Of a stretch of 64,000 bases of DNA, positions 10,089 through 19,057 are shown piece by piece. A program made the translations under genes and the position numbers. Under the pieces are notes generated by a model. The model was given only the letters and a program-made list of their open reading frames with translations. It was not told the DNA's origin and searched no databases. Origin of the DNA: an uncultured bacterium (GTDB lineage: Bacteria; Cyanobacteriota; Vampirovibrionia; Gastranaerophilales; Gastranaerophilaceae); assembly GCA_902792085.1 (NCBI GenBank), contig CADAYE010000007.1:1-64000 (forward strand), read 5' to 3'. Positions within the stretch are counted from its first letter, which is position 1, and each line of letters starts with the position of its first letter.

Positions 10089-10769
10089 ATGAACAAAAAA
10101 TTCATAAAAACTCAGAATGTCAAAAACTTTATCGGACTTGTTGAAAATCTGATTAACAAACCGAAAAATATTCCAAAAATGGGACTGGTTTACGGTGAGC
10201 CCGGACTTGGAAAATCTCAGACAGCATTATGGTTATCTTGCAAATATGACGGAATCTATTTAAGAGTATCAAACCTTATGACTGGCAGATGGCTTTTGGA
10301 AGAGATGGTAAAAGAACTTGATGAAATACCAAGGTTTTTGACTTCCGATAATTTTAATATCGTGGTTAAAAAGCTGAAACAAAACCCGCAGGTGATTTTT
10401 ATTGATGAAATTGATTATCTGATGAATAACTACAAAACTATTGAAACACTAAGGGATATTCATGATGAAACCGGCTGCCCAATAATTTTTATCGGAATGG
10501 GTTTGGCACACAGAAAGCTTGAAAGATATAAACATCTTTATGACAGGTTCTCAGAAATTTTAAAGTTTGAAACATTTGGAGTAAATGATTTGAGTCAAAT
10601 TATAGCTCAGTTGTCAGAAGTTCCATTTACTCCTGATGCTATTGAATATATCCACTCAAAATACAACAGGTTCAGACAAATTGTTCAGCTGATAAATCAA
10701 ATGGAAACATTTGCCAAAGACAATAATTTAACGGAAATATCAAAAGAAATTATGGAGCAAATATTATGA
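10089..10769 (+). CDS. MuB-like AAA+ ATPase (transposition target-selection protein)
   Basis: The 226-residue protein has a Walker A GEPGLGKS at about 36-43 and a Walker B VIFIDEIDYL at about 105-114, the compact AAA+ fold of MuB/TnsC-type proteins. Lying directly downstream of a MuA-like transposase, it most likely binds target DNA and activates strand transfer. AAAGG lies about 8 bp before the ATG. It is shorter than phage Mu MuB (about 312 residues); the N-terminal DNA-binding extension seems to be missing or very short. It is separated from the transposase only by palindromic element copy B, so both are probably on one transcript. Confidence 0.8.
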   Translation: MNKKFIKTQNVKNFIGLVENLINKPKNIPKMGLVYGEPGLGKSQTALWLSCKYDGIYLRVSNLMTGRWLLEEMVKELDEIPRFLTSDNFNIVVKKLKQNPQVIFIDEIDYLMNNYKTIETLRDIHDETGCPIIFIGMGLAHRKLERYKHLYDRFSEILKFETFGVNDLSQIIAQLSEVPFTPDAIEYIHSKYNRFRQIVQLINQMETFAKDNNLTEISKEIMEQIL

Positions 10770-10770
10770 A

Positions 10771-10869
10771 GTGGATTTTCGGTAGAGCGCCGTGTGAGCG
10801 TAAGCGAACCCAGCCCGTAAGGTGTCGGTCGGACGTTACTCCGCCGACACCCCGAATAATCCAAGACAG
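10771..10869 (+). repeat. About 99-bp structured repeat, copy D
   Basis: It begins two bases after the ATPase stop codon. The central hairpin is GGTGTCGG (10821-10828) with CCGACACC (10844-10851), with CGGA/TCCG continuing the stem inside. Outer bases GGATTTTCGG and CCGAATAATCC also pair imperfectly. A second copy at 18784-18880 keeps the stem through a paired T:A to C:G change. It sits just before the next gene's ribosome site. Confidence 0.75.
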
Positions 10870-10881
10870 AAAGGAACAAAA

Positions 10882-11391
10882 ATGAACATACTTAAACTTG
10901 CGCGACATTTAAAAGAATTTACCTTAGATGTAATTGAAATGATTGCAGAATGCGATTGTAAAACGGAACTTGAACAGCTTTTGAACAAGAATAAAATAGT
11001 CTTTGAACAGGGTTTGTATAAATATAAAGAGCCGGAGAAACTCAAGACTTTTGATATTTTTGAAAAGCCAATTTATAAAAGCGGGGAGCGGATTTTGTTT
11101 AAGAATATGGCAATTATATATTTGAATAATCGCAGACTTACAAAAGATACTTTAAAAGGCTACCGTTCGCAGCTAAAATATAATATTATTCCGTTTTTTG
11201 AGGGTTTATACGCTGATGAAATTACTTATGAAAAGATATTAGAATTTGTTGAATTTATGAAGAAAAAATTTAAACCAAAGACAGCAAGTAACGGTGTGAC
11301 GTTGCTTGGCAGTATTTTAAAATATGCATTTATGGAGGGTTATATCAAAAATAATCCGTATTTTGGTGTTAGAAATTCAATGTGTAAATAA
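10882..11391 (+). CDS. Phage-integrase SAM-like (core-binding) domain protein without a catalytic domain
   Basis: The 169-residue protein has, in residues about 70-165, the helical pattern of the N-terminal SAM-like domain of tyrosine recombinases (LKGYRSQLKYNIIPFFEG, then KTASNGVTLLGSILKYAF and IKNNPYFGV). The frame stops where the catalytic domain with R-H-R-Y should begin. It is therefore a truncated integrase, or a stand-alone DNA-binding protein kept by the element. The start at 10882 has GAAAGGAAC in front. An earlier in-frame ATG at 10822 lies inside the structured repeat and is unlikely. Confidence 0.6.
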   Translation: MNILKLARHLKEFTLDVIEMIAECDCKTELEQLLNKNKIVFEQGLYKYKEPEKLKTFDIFEKPIYKSGERILFKNMAIIYLNNRRLTKDTLKGYRSQLKYNIIPFFEGLYADEITYEKILEFVEFMKKKFKPKTASNGVTLLGSILKYAFMEGYIKNNPYFGVRNSMCK

Positions 11392-11400
11392 GGAGAGAAT

Positions 11401-11808
11401 ATGACAAAATTAGATAAATTAAAACAAGCAGAGCATTTGTATGTTTACGAAAAACAACCGCTTGATGTAATTGGAGCAAAACTTGACATTTCGCGCAGGA
11501 CTTTATTTTATTGGAAAAAGGAATATGACTGGGATAAAAAGAGGTTTGAAAAAGGCAGAGAACAGGAACTTTTTAATCGGGAGCTACTGAATTTTGCACA
11601 AAAAATTATGGATAAAATTTCAAATGATATTGATAACAATCAACAAACTCCACAAGCAGAAATGTATTCGCTGATGAATATCTTAAAAAATCTGCCGCAG
11701 GTCAAACAACAAATAACAGAGACAAAACAAAATCAAAAACAAAAAACTTTATCTCTGGAACATTTCAAACAAATTGAAAAAGAGTTATTTGGAATTGAGT
11801 ATGATTAA
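11401..11808 (+). CDS. Small HTH protein, terminase-small-subunit / DUF1804-like
   Basis: The 135-residue protein starts 9 bp after its neighbour, with GGAGAG in front of the ATG. Residues about 10-45 form a helix-turn-helix (LDVIGAKLDISRRTLFYWKK) followed by DWDKKR, the arrangement of the N-terminal HTH in gpP-like terminase and Mu-type DUF1804 proteins. The rest is helical and Gln/Lys-rich. It is probably a DNA-binding protein of the Mu-like element; whether it packages DNA or regulates is not visible. No terminase large subunit or head genes follow. Confidence 0.55.
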   Translation: MTKLDKLKQAEHLYVYEKQPLDVIGAKLDISRRTLFYWKKEYDWDKKRFEKGREQELFNRELLNFAQKIMDKISNDIDNNQQTPQAEMYSLMNILKNLPQVKQQITETKQNQKQKTLSLEHFKQIEKELFGIEYD

Positions 11809-11922
11809 ATTCTAAAAATTAATCACCAAATATGATGAAAGGTAAATTTCTTTCAAGTGCGTATTGACGAAAGGAAATATCTTATCAAATAAAAATAACC
11901 AACTTAAGATTAATTAATAAAA

Positions 11923-14900
11923 CTATTTAATACGAATAATAGGAATATTATATTGATTTGACAATAAAACTAATGATGGATATCTAGAACTAATATTTTC
12001 AAGTGGTTCCGTTATTACGAAAGCTTGTATTTGAGGCTGATTTACTAAAACCTCAGTTGTTCCCCCCGTCTTTGTTAATGCATCTTCTGTTGCATTAATC
12101 ACATTTAATATTATATCTTTAGGTATAGTTTTATCTCTAATTGTAATATCTTTAATAGCAGTTTTGTAGCGTGGTAGTTGTGATACAAGTATACCGTACT
12201 CTTCATTTGTTAACTCTATATTATTCTGTTTTAATTCTGCCAAAAAATTATCTTTTAAAAATGAAAGGGCTTTTGCTTGATAACAATTTTCTGTATTTTC
12301 TTCAGGGCTAGCACCTCTTCTAGAATCAAATAACCATTGTGAATAAGTCATATCTGTCTTTTTTAAATTACTATGAAAAGTTACATCTAATGCTGCAGGA
12401 TAAGATGAATTCTCACTTCCGGCAATAAGTAATCCAACACCATCTCCGAATAATCCTCCATTTAATAACTTTTTAGCCGATGCAGATGCTGTTATACCAT
12501 CACTATTTGGATTATCTACAGCATTTTTAAAATCAATAAATTTAGGTTGCACATCCCCTGTATCAAAATTAAACATATGCAAAAGAAGTAATGCATTTTC
12601 AACTGTAGTTCCAGGATTAAAGCCATATTTTGAGAGATCAGTTTTTGTGTCAATTGAACTCAAATCGAGATATTGAATAGGTATATTATTTCCTCCAATA
12701 TTGGTATTTTGAGTAGGAATTAAACTTTGATTAATAATTTTTGATGGATATAGAATATTTGTATTTTGGCGAGCTTGATTAATTTTTTCATCTAATTTTT
12801 GTAAATCAGGAATTTTATATTCCGGATTTATTGTTGTCATTTTTGAAACTATTAATTTAAATATGTCGAAGCTTTGACCATTTTGTAGATATGATGCTTG
12901 ATAATCAATAAAATAGTCTGAAAGATTTGTCATGTTTGTAATTTCTTTAAGTTTCTTTATTCTATTTATAAGATAATCCGGAAGACTATATTGTTTGAGT
13001 ATTGATTGCGTTACATCTCGATTCAGAGGAAGAGTAATAATTGTATACTTTAGAATGGATTTAGATGTATTATCTAAATTTTCAAATTCGGGTGAATTTA
13101 CAATATCTTTAAGCATATCAACATACTTTTCTTTATCTTTTATATTTGCAAATTCCGGTATACCCTCTTCTATTCGTTTAAGCAATTCTGCACTATCCAA
13201 TTTCGTTATATCTATCTTGTTTGAAAGCATATTGTCTATAAAATTACTTTTGTTTGCAGGGCTTTCAGTTGTTGCCTGTTGATATACTTGTGTATTCATT
13301 AATTTTTCTCGTTCTGCAATAACATCAACCCCAGCTTCTTTAAATGCTTGGGTTAATTCTGCATTTGGGAGTATTCTGTCAGTAATTTCAAATAAACGCC
13401 ACCTATCTACAGTGTATGTGCTATTTTCCATACCTTTTAAAGCTCTCAATAAATCAAATATTTTCTTTAAATCTGAATAGTCATATTTGTTAAAATCTTT
13501 ATTCCTAATAAATGGCATAATGTCTTTTATTTCTAAACCTTTTAATTCAGATAAAATATAAAATTTTGAATGCTCATTGTTACAAATATTTGTTTCAGAC
13601 AATTTTTTATAATTATTTATAAATGTTTCTAAATCATTTAGTAGATTATCATAAGAAAAACTATCTACAACTTTTTTTAAATCATAAGGTTTCAGACCAT
13701 CTATATTCTTCATTAAATAATCACAAGCAAACAATTTAGGTAAATTATAATCTGTTGGTCCCCAACCGCCACTTTCTGCAATTTTTAATATGTCATATGA
13801 AGCGCTGCGATAATCTTGTTTTATTTTCTCAATTAGCATTTTTTTCATAACATCTTGAGTAGATTTATCAAATTTATCAAACGATAAATCTTTTTGACCG
13901 AAAGAGGTAAAATCCTGATCAAATGTTATATGAACAATGTGTGAACTTGTTTTGTCATAAAGCTTTGCTATTTCAAAATATATATCACTAAATTTCCCAT
14001 CTTTTATAGAACTTTTTGCCATTTCTGCAACTCTTAAAGAGTATGAATAATCATTATCATATTTATGATTTTCTGTTTTGTTAAATAGCATATCTCTTAT
14101 TTTTAAAAATGTTTTTTGGTTGAATGTATAACCTTCTTTAGAATCACCTTCAGTACAAACTTTTATAATCTCATCAACAACACTATTTCTAACAGTCGGA
14201 TTTGACATAAGTTGTTTTGTTGCATCAACGATTTGGCGTTTTGCCTCGGGTTTTGCATATTCTAATTGGAACATTATTATACTTCCAATTGAAAAATCGG
14301 TACCTTCAATAAGATATTCATCTTTACCTTTTGGAATACTTTCAACTATTTCTTTTGCGTAACTAAGCATTTCCTCGCTATATAAGTTTCCTTGATAATC
14401 TCTTGTCATTTTCTTAAAATCATCAAGTTTAAAATGATTTGCATCGTAAGAATTATTTGATAAATCACTGTTTTTAACAGCTTCTAATAGTGCTCTTGCA
14501 GCAGGGCTTTCTGCTCCATCAGGTCTGCGGCATAATTCTCTGCCCTGTGTTGCAAACTCAGCATCTGACATGGTTGAAATTCCCGCAGGAACTCCTTTGC
14601 GTGTTACTGTTCCGTCAGAGTTTATTTCTATATCTTCTGTATGTTCTGAAGTTCTATTCAGCGGATTATTGGAGGTTACATCTTGACCTGCTTGCAATTT
14701 AGCTTTCATTTTTGCTCTTAATGCAGCTAATGAGGCATCATTAGGGACATATTCGCCAACAGATAATTCTCCAAGATTGCTTTCATCAAGCCCTCTGTCT
14801 ACTTTCTCTTGTGAACTGTATGCTCCACGTTCTGAGGCTTGATCTACGTATCTCGGCATATCCTCTGTACCGACTGTATTTGTAAATTCGTCTTTATAAA

Positions 14901-17900
14901 TTCTTCTTAAATAATCTTCTACAGTTCCTTCTTGTGCTCTTTGGAAATTATAACTCTGTAGTAAATGTTTGTTGTAATTGTTTTCTAATGCATCTTTGAT
15001 ATAACTTTCTTTTTTATCTTCAGGAATAGATTTGTCATTAGCAATCAATTCTCTCAAACCTTGTTCGCCATATTGTGCCAAAACATCTCTATATTGCAAC
15101 ATATGGACAAATTCGTGTGAAATTATTGAAGTCAGTTTTTTGACATTTGTTATATCCTCATTTATAACTATTCTTCCGTTAGGCCAATCTGCTCCACCAT
15201 CTGTTTTTGCAGTAGTTCCATCTTCTAATTTTACTGATGTATCGGCAAATACGATAGGTGGTTCAAAGCCTTCCATTCCGAGTTCTTGTGCAAGAATTTT
15301 TACGATTCCGTCTGCAACTGCTTGTTTATCTTTAGGATTTTGTTTTGCAAGTTGTTCTATATCTGCGGAGTGCTTTTTAGCAATTTCAGTAAACACTCTG
15401 CCCATTTCATCGTAACGTTGTGTTAAAATTTTATTTAATTTACCTTTAAATATTAGAGATGTAACTTCATTTTCAACATTTTGTACTGGTTCTTTTAACC
15501 CTGCGTTTGGATCTAAATTAAATAAATCAACTTTTTCATCAGGAGCAGTAGTTTCAATATCGTGTTGTTGCCATTGTTTGCGTACTTTTTCTTCAACAAT
15601 AGTTGCAGGATTTTCTTTGCGTGCTTTTTGAATTAAAGCATCTTCTTCAGCATTCATACCCTGTGGTCGTGTAATTTCGGATTTAGGCTCTCCTTCTGTT
15701 CTTGGTTTTGCAATTTCTGTCTTTATTTCAGGAACTGCCGTTTCATCGTAATTCGCAGTTACTCTCTCAAGCATTGCTGTTGCAAGTTGATTTGCATCTT
15801 CAAATTTACCTACAGGAAGTCCATCTATATCAACAATATATTGAGTTTTTTCAGGAGTTTTAATTTCTTTTATATTCCAATTCTTAACTCCTGATTTCTC
15901 AATTGCCGCATCTAAATTTGCTCTTGAAGTTGCAGTATGTGTTTTAGCACCAAGCATATATTCTAAAACGTGGTTCATTAATTTTAATTTAGAAAGCATC
16001 TGTCCCTGTTCAGAAAGTGCATCTTGAAGATTTGCACCCTCAGTTGCGACTTCTAATCCTGTAAATGCCGCTACATCTGTCAAGAATGCACCACCAGTTG
16101 TAAGAACTTTATTGCCACCTTTAACGAAATTTTGGATTAACTTATCGCCGGAAATGCTTGTTGTTTGAATTGCACCATTTGCAGTTTTAGTTCCACCTTC
16201 AAATAATCTTGAAGTTGCACCGATTTTACCAAGTGATCTTGAAACTGCCTGTGCCATCGGAGCACCGACATATGCACCGAAGAAAATATATTTAGCAGAA
16301 CCTTTGGTACTTTCCCAAAGTTCTTCGCCATTTACACCACGTTCGCTTGTAGCTTGGTTCATTAAAGTCAAACCAACATCTGTGGCAAGAGTTCCACTTG
16401 TCATTGCAAGTTTAATACCCTGTTGAACTGCTGTTTGACCGTATTTTGCAACAAGAGTTCTAACTAAATTTGCCGCCGCTCCTGTTGCTTCTGCACTTCC
16501 TGCCGCCGCTCCTGAAATTTCTGCCATAATCGGACTGCGGGTTACTAAAATAGAAACTATTGTTATAGCGGCAAGTTTAACCATTCCGCCTGTTGCTTTC
16601 GCATCCATAACTTTGTCGGTTAATTCATCAGGTACAAAATCAGTTCCGTACATTGCCTTATACTGAGTTTCATATTCTTTTTTCATATCATCATAGGAAC
16701 GATCCCCGATGATATTTTTCATTTGAGTTTCAGTCTCTTCTTTGATTCCAGAAATAGCTTTTATTGTCGCTTCTGCGTTTCCAATAGTTCCGTTAAGAAT
16801 CATATCGACTGCTTCCTGATCGTTATTGAAATATTGCAATAATAATTTATTAGCCTTTACAATGTGGCTTGCAGGATTAAGACCTTCATTTTGAGCAGGA
16901 GCGTGAACCAATGCATCTTGCTCGCTTTGATAAGATCTAATTTCAGACATTGCATCTTTTAATATATCGAGTCTTTGATTCAGTATAGTAGCATTTTGAT
17001 ATCTTTCAGTTGTTTCCTGAAATTCACTTGCAGTTTGTAAATCAAATTTGTGTCCTGTATCTTTTTTGAAATCTGTTTCAAATCCTCTGAAAAACATTTC
17101 AGGATTATTTCTCATTACATCCAAACTACCGCTTTCTCTTAATGCTTTGTTGTAGTTTGGCTCAAACTTTTTAGATAATTCGTAAAAATTTTGATATTCT
17201 TCTTCTGTTCCGTTCCATACGTTTTTAATTGAATTCCAAAGCTCGCCAGCTCCGGCATTGATTGCGGCACCGACATCATCTAATATACCCATTGACTCAA
17301 GTGCTTCTTGAGCGGCTTTGTGCGTTTCAATATAATGATTTAAAACAAAATCACGAACTTCTATATCTTTTTTAGCACGTTCAGATAAATCCAAATTATG
17401 ACGTTCAAAATCTGAATTAATTTTTCTAATATTAAATTTAGACATAGAATTTGTTTTAAATTCTTGATATGCCATTGGCTTTTTATTTTCACCCGGTTTA
17501 AAATTAGATAAATATTTGTTGTAATTAGTTTTTAATTGATTTTCTATTTCTTGAGCTGTAAAATGTCTATCATTATTTCCAATTATATAGTAAGATTCAT
17601 TATTTCCTTTTTGGTCTAATTTTTTAAATTTGTATTCCCCGTCAGGATAGTAAGAAATTGTCTCAACTGAACCGTCTTTGTAAGTTGTTGTAACTTCACG
17701 ACCACCATCAGCGGTTGGAGTTTCTTTTGATTCCAGAATATCTTCACTTGCCGTAGAAATAGACTTTACAAATCCCATAAAATCTGCATCTTCAATTCCG
17801 GCTTGATTTTCAAATAAACTTGCAACTTGTTTATTTTCAGTGGCATCGAGAGTTTTATCTGCTCCGGCAAACTTTGTTAAACCTTTAAAAACTCCGTCTA

Positions 17901-18057
17901 ATTCTTCTGTTTCAAGAGTTCCATCGCTATTGGCATCGTAAGCATCAAAAAGGTTATGGAATTTTTTGTCCACTTGTTCTTTACGCACACCGTGTTTTGC
18001 GTTATTTAAATGTTCCTTTTTACCGTTATTGTTGATCCAAAAGTCGTTGAAACCCAT
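11923..18057 (-). CDS. Giant EF-hand protein with zinc-metallopeptidase motif (candidate secreted effector)
   Basis: The 2044-residue protein starts with a canonical EF-hand loop (DANSDGTLETEE, residues 41-52), so calcium binding is likely. Residues about 485-600 are Ala/Gly-rich and hydrophobic, like a membrane-inserting segment. HEFVH at about 981-985 is a gluzincin-type HExxH zinc site. ERGAYSSQE about 90 residues later offers the third ligand in the E-A-Q pattern seen in polymorphic-toxin metallopeptidases. The remaining 900 residues are unrecognised and mostly helical. It has no signal peptide. It lies between two parts of a Mu-like element on the opposite strand, so it may be cargo. Related short EF-hand starts occur at 27215 (-). 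Function as a protease effector is inference. Confidence 0.75.
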   Translation of the reverse strand: MGFNDFWINNNGKKEHLNNAKHGVRKEQVDKKFHNLFDAYDANSDGTLETEELDGVFKGLTKFAGADKTLDATENKQVASLFENQAGIEDADFMGFVKSISTASEDILESKETPTADGGREVTTTYKDGSVETISYYPDGEYKFKKLDQKGNNESYYIIGNNDRHFTAQEIENQLKTNYNKYLSNFKPGENKKPMAYQEFKTNSMSKFNIRKINSDFERHNLDLSERAKKDIEVRDFVLNHYIETHKAAQEALESMGILDDVGAAINAGAGELWNSIKNVWNGTEEEYQNFYELSKKFEPNYNKALRESGSLDVMRNNPEMFFRGFETDFKKDTGHKFDLQTASEFQETTERYQNATILNQRLDILKDAMSEIRSYQSEQDALVHAPAQNEGLNPASHIVKANKLLLQYFNNDQEAVDMILNGTIGNAEATIKAISGIKEETETQMKNIIGDRSYDDMKKEYETQYKAMYGTDFVPDELTDKVMDAKATGGMVKLAAITIVSILVTRSPIMAEISGAAAGSAEATGAAANLVRTLVAKYGQTAVQQGIKLAMTSGTLATDVGLTLMNQATSERGVNGEELWESTKGSAKYIFFGAYVGAPMAQAVSRSLGKIGATSRLFEGGTKTANGAIQTTSISGDKLIQNFVKGGNKVLTTGGAFLTDVAAFTGLEVATEGANLQDALSEQGQMLSKLKLMNHVLEYMLGAKTHTATSRANLDAAIEKSGVKNWNIKEIKTPEKTQYIVDIDGLPVGKFEDANQLATAMLERVTANYDETAVPEIKTEIAKPRTEGEPKSEITRPQGMNAEEDALIQKARKENPATIVEEKVRKQWQQHDIETTAPDEKVDLFNLDPNAGLKEPVQNVENEVTSLIFKGKLNKILTQRYDEMGRVFTEIAKKHSADIEQLAKQNPKDKQAVADGIVKILAQELGMEGFEPPIVFADTSVKLEDGTTAKTDGGADWPNGRIVINEDITNVKKLTSIISHEFVHMLQYRDVLAQYGEQGLRELIANDKSIPEDKKESYIKDALENNYNKHLLQSYNFQRAQEGTVEDYLRRIYKDEFTNTVGTEDMPRYVDQASERGAYSSQEKVDRGLDESNLGELSVGEYVPNDASLAALRAKMKAKLQAGQDVTSNNPLNRTSEHTEDIEINSDGTVTRKGVPAGISTMSDAEFATQGRELCRRPDGAESPAARALLEAVKNSDLSNNSYDANHFKLDDFKKMTRDYQGNLYSEEMLSYAKEIVESIPKGKDEYLIEGTDFSIGSIIMFQLEYAKPEAKRQIVDATKQLMSNPTVRNSVVDEIIKVCTEGDSKEGYTFNQKTFLKIRDMLFNKTENHKYDNDYSYSLRVAEMAKSSIKDGKFSDIYFEIAKLYDKTSSHIVHITFDQDFTSFGQKDLSFDKFDKSTQDVMKKMLIEKIKQDYRSASYDILKIAESGGWGPTDYNLPKLFACDYLMKNIDGLKPYDLKKVVDSFSYDNLLNDLETFINNYKKLSETNICNNEHSKFYILSELKGLEIKDIMPFIRNKDFNKYDYSDLKKIFDLLRALKGMENSTYTVDRWRLFEITDRILPNAELTQAFKEAGVDVIAEREKLMNTQVYQQATTESPANKSNFIDNMLSNKIDITKLDSAELLKRIEEGIPEFANIKDKEKYVDMLKDIVNSPEFENLDNTSKSILKYTIITLPLNRDVTQSILKQYSLPDYLINRIKKLKEITNMTNLSDYFIDYQASYLQNGQSFDIFKLIVSKMTTINPEYKIPDLQKLDEKINQARQNTNILYPSKIINQSLIPTQNTNIGGNNIPIQYLDLSSIDTKTDLSKYGFNPGTTVENALLLLHMFNFDTGDVQPKFIDFKNAVDNPNSDGITASASAKKLLNGGLFGDGVGLLIAGSENSSYPAALDVTFHSNLKKTDMTYSQWLFDSRRGASPEENTENCYQAKALSFLKDNFLAELKQNNIELTNEEYGILVSQLPRYKTAIKDITIRDKTIPKDIILNVINATEDALTKTGGTTEVLVNQPQIQAFVITEPLENISSRYPSLVLLSNQYNIPIIRIK

Positions 18058-18224
18058 TTCTTTACTTTTACCTTCTATTTTTCGCTATTTATGTAACAAA
18101 ATTGTAGTTGTGTTACATATTTTTTATCGGCATTTTTTGCAAAAACTTTAGGGTTTTCGGGCAAAAATTTACAATTGCGAATAAATTGTTACAAAAATGA
18201 AATGATACAATTTCCGACACATAT

Positions 18225-18255
18225 ACTTGATGTTTCTTTACGCAAGAGCGATGAA
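18225..18255 (+). promoter_or_regulatory. Leader motif, second copy (see 8210-8238)
   Basis: ACTTGATGTTTCT, five bases, CAAGAG-GAT-AAT matches the leader of the transposase gene, again about 25-30 bp before an ATG preceded by AAAGGA. This links the genes on both sides of the giant protein to one element. Confidence 0.45.
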
Positions 18256-18280
18256 TAATGTAGCTTGAAAGGAACATAAT

Positions 18281-18640
18281 ATGGTTTATAAAGATTATAA
18301 GCGCTTGGTTGGCGGCATTAAACGGGTACCGCTCACGCTTTCACCCTCTGCCGCCAATCCGCTATACGGGACAAAGATTTTAAACTTAAAAACACAGGAA
18401 ATCGGACTGTTAATTTGTTTATGGGAAAACAAGTTCGCTGATAAAACTGTAGATTGTCTTGGATTTCTTCCACGCTCGCAGAGTTTCACTTTTATGCCTA
18501 ACGGCATAGTCAGCTCAATCTGCCCGCTATCCGGTCGTTGCCGTACAGAAATCCGCTTTGCAACTTGTGTTGATAAAACCGGCAAACGCTACAATATTGA
18601 GCTTGATAATATCAGAGGGTTTGAAGATGATTTTTGCTAA
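18281..18640 (+). CDS. Hypothetical phage-like protein with embedded palindromic element
   Basis: The 119-residue ORF has GAAAGGAAC before its ATG. I do not recognise a family. Its C-terminal half (YNIELDNIRGFEDDF at the end) looks like an ordinary folded domain. Residues about 9-27 are encoded by the inverted copy of the 59-bp palindromic element, so the N-terminal part may be altered by an insertion. It stands behind the same leader motif as the transposase, suggesting membership of the same mobile element. An opposite-strand ORF (18295-18585) is taken as a shadow. Confidence 0.55.
   Translation: MVYKDYKRLVGGIKRVPLTLSPSAANPLYGTKILNLKTQEIGLLICLWENKFADKTVDCLGFLPRSQSFTFMPNGIVSSICPLSGRCRTEIRFATCVDKTGKRYNIELDNIRGFEDDFC
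18304..18362 (-). repeat. 59-bp palindromic element, copy C (inverted), inside an ORF
   Basis: Read on the minus strand it begins GCGGATTGGCGGCAGAGGG and ends CCCGTTTAATGCCGCCAACCAAG in two blocks. The length is exactly that of copies A and B. The stem is TTGGCGGCA with TGCCGCCAA, a perfect pairing that differs from the stem of copies A/B on both arms, i.e. compensatory change. Confidence 0.7.
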
Positions 18641-18700
18641 GCGAACAGTTGAGGCGAAGCCGAAACTTGTGAGCCTGTATCTGTAATGGAGCGAAGCGAA

Positions 18701-18913
18701 ATGAAAGTGAAAAATAAATTAACCAAAGAAACGTTGGATATTCCGTATTCTGAATTTAGGATAAAATTTGCAAAAGAGATTCAGCGGATTTTCGGTAGGG
18801 CGATGTTGAGCGATAGCGAACAAGCCCGTAAGGTGCCGGTCGGACGTTACTCCGCCGGCACCCCGAATAATCCAAGACGGAGGCATTTGAAAGCTATCGC
18901 AAAACTCAATTAA
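18701..18913 (+). CDS. Small hypothetical protein, C-terminus encoded by structured repeat
   Basis: The ORF of about 70 residues starts MKVKNKLTKETLDIPY with GGAG 9 bp upstream; an alternative ATG at 18686 is in frame. Residues from about 29 onward are encoded by copy E of the structured repeat and read VGRYSAGTPNNPR, a peptide also encoded by copy D. The natural gene was therefore probably longer or different and has been truncated by the repeat. No family recognised. Confidence 0.4.
   Translation: MKVKNKLTKETLDIPYSEFRIKFAKEIQRIFGRAMLSDSEQARKVPVGRYSAGTPNNPRRRHLKAIAKLN
18784..18880 (+). repeat. 97-bp structured repeat, copy E
   Basis: Central stem GGTGCCGG (18832-18839) with CCGGCACC (18855-18862), then CGGA/TCCG inside. 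It is about 80% identical to the copy at 10771-10869, with a compensatory C:G for T:A pair in the stem. Confidence 0.75.
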
Positions 18914-19057
18914 ATAAATATTCTTGGAACTTCAAAGATGACAATTCTTTGGAGTTTAATTTTTATTTTGAATTACACTGGAATTTCAATCATTTTGGAA
19001 TGTCGAACTGGTATATCGAACGAATGTAATTTTTCGAACACTAATAAAACACCTTTT

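Noticed and set aside
10822-10881. Upstream ATG extending the SAM-like protein
   Set aside because: The added residues are the peptide encoded by the structured repeat; the ATG at 10882 has its own ribosome site.
9292-18362. 59-bp elements as integron attC sites
   Set aside because: They lack the conserved attC core triplets at both ends, there is no full integrase, and one copy lies inside a gene rather than between cassettes.
18295-18585. Minus-strand ORF of 96 residues
   Set aside because: Opposite the ORF with a good ribosome site; its coding appearance comes from the palindromic element.
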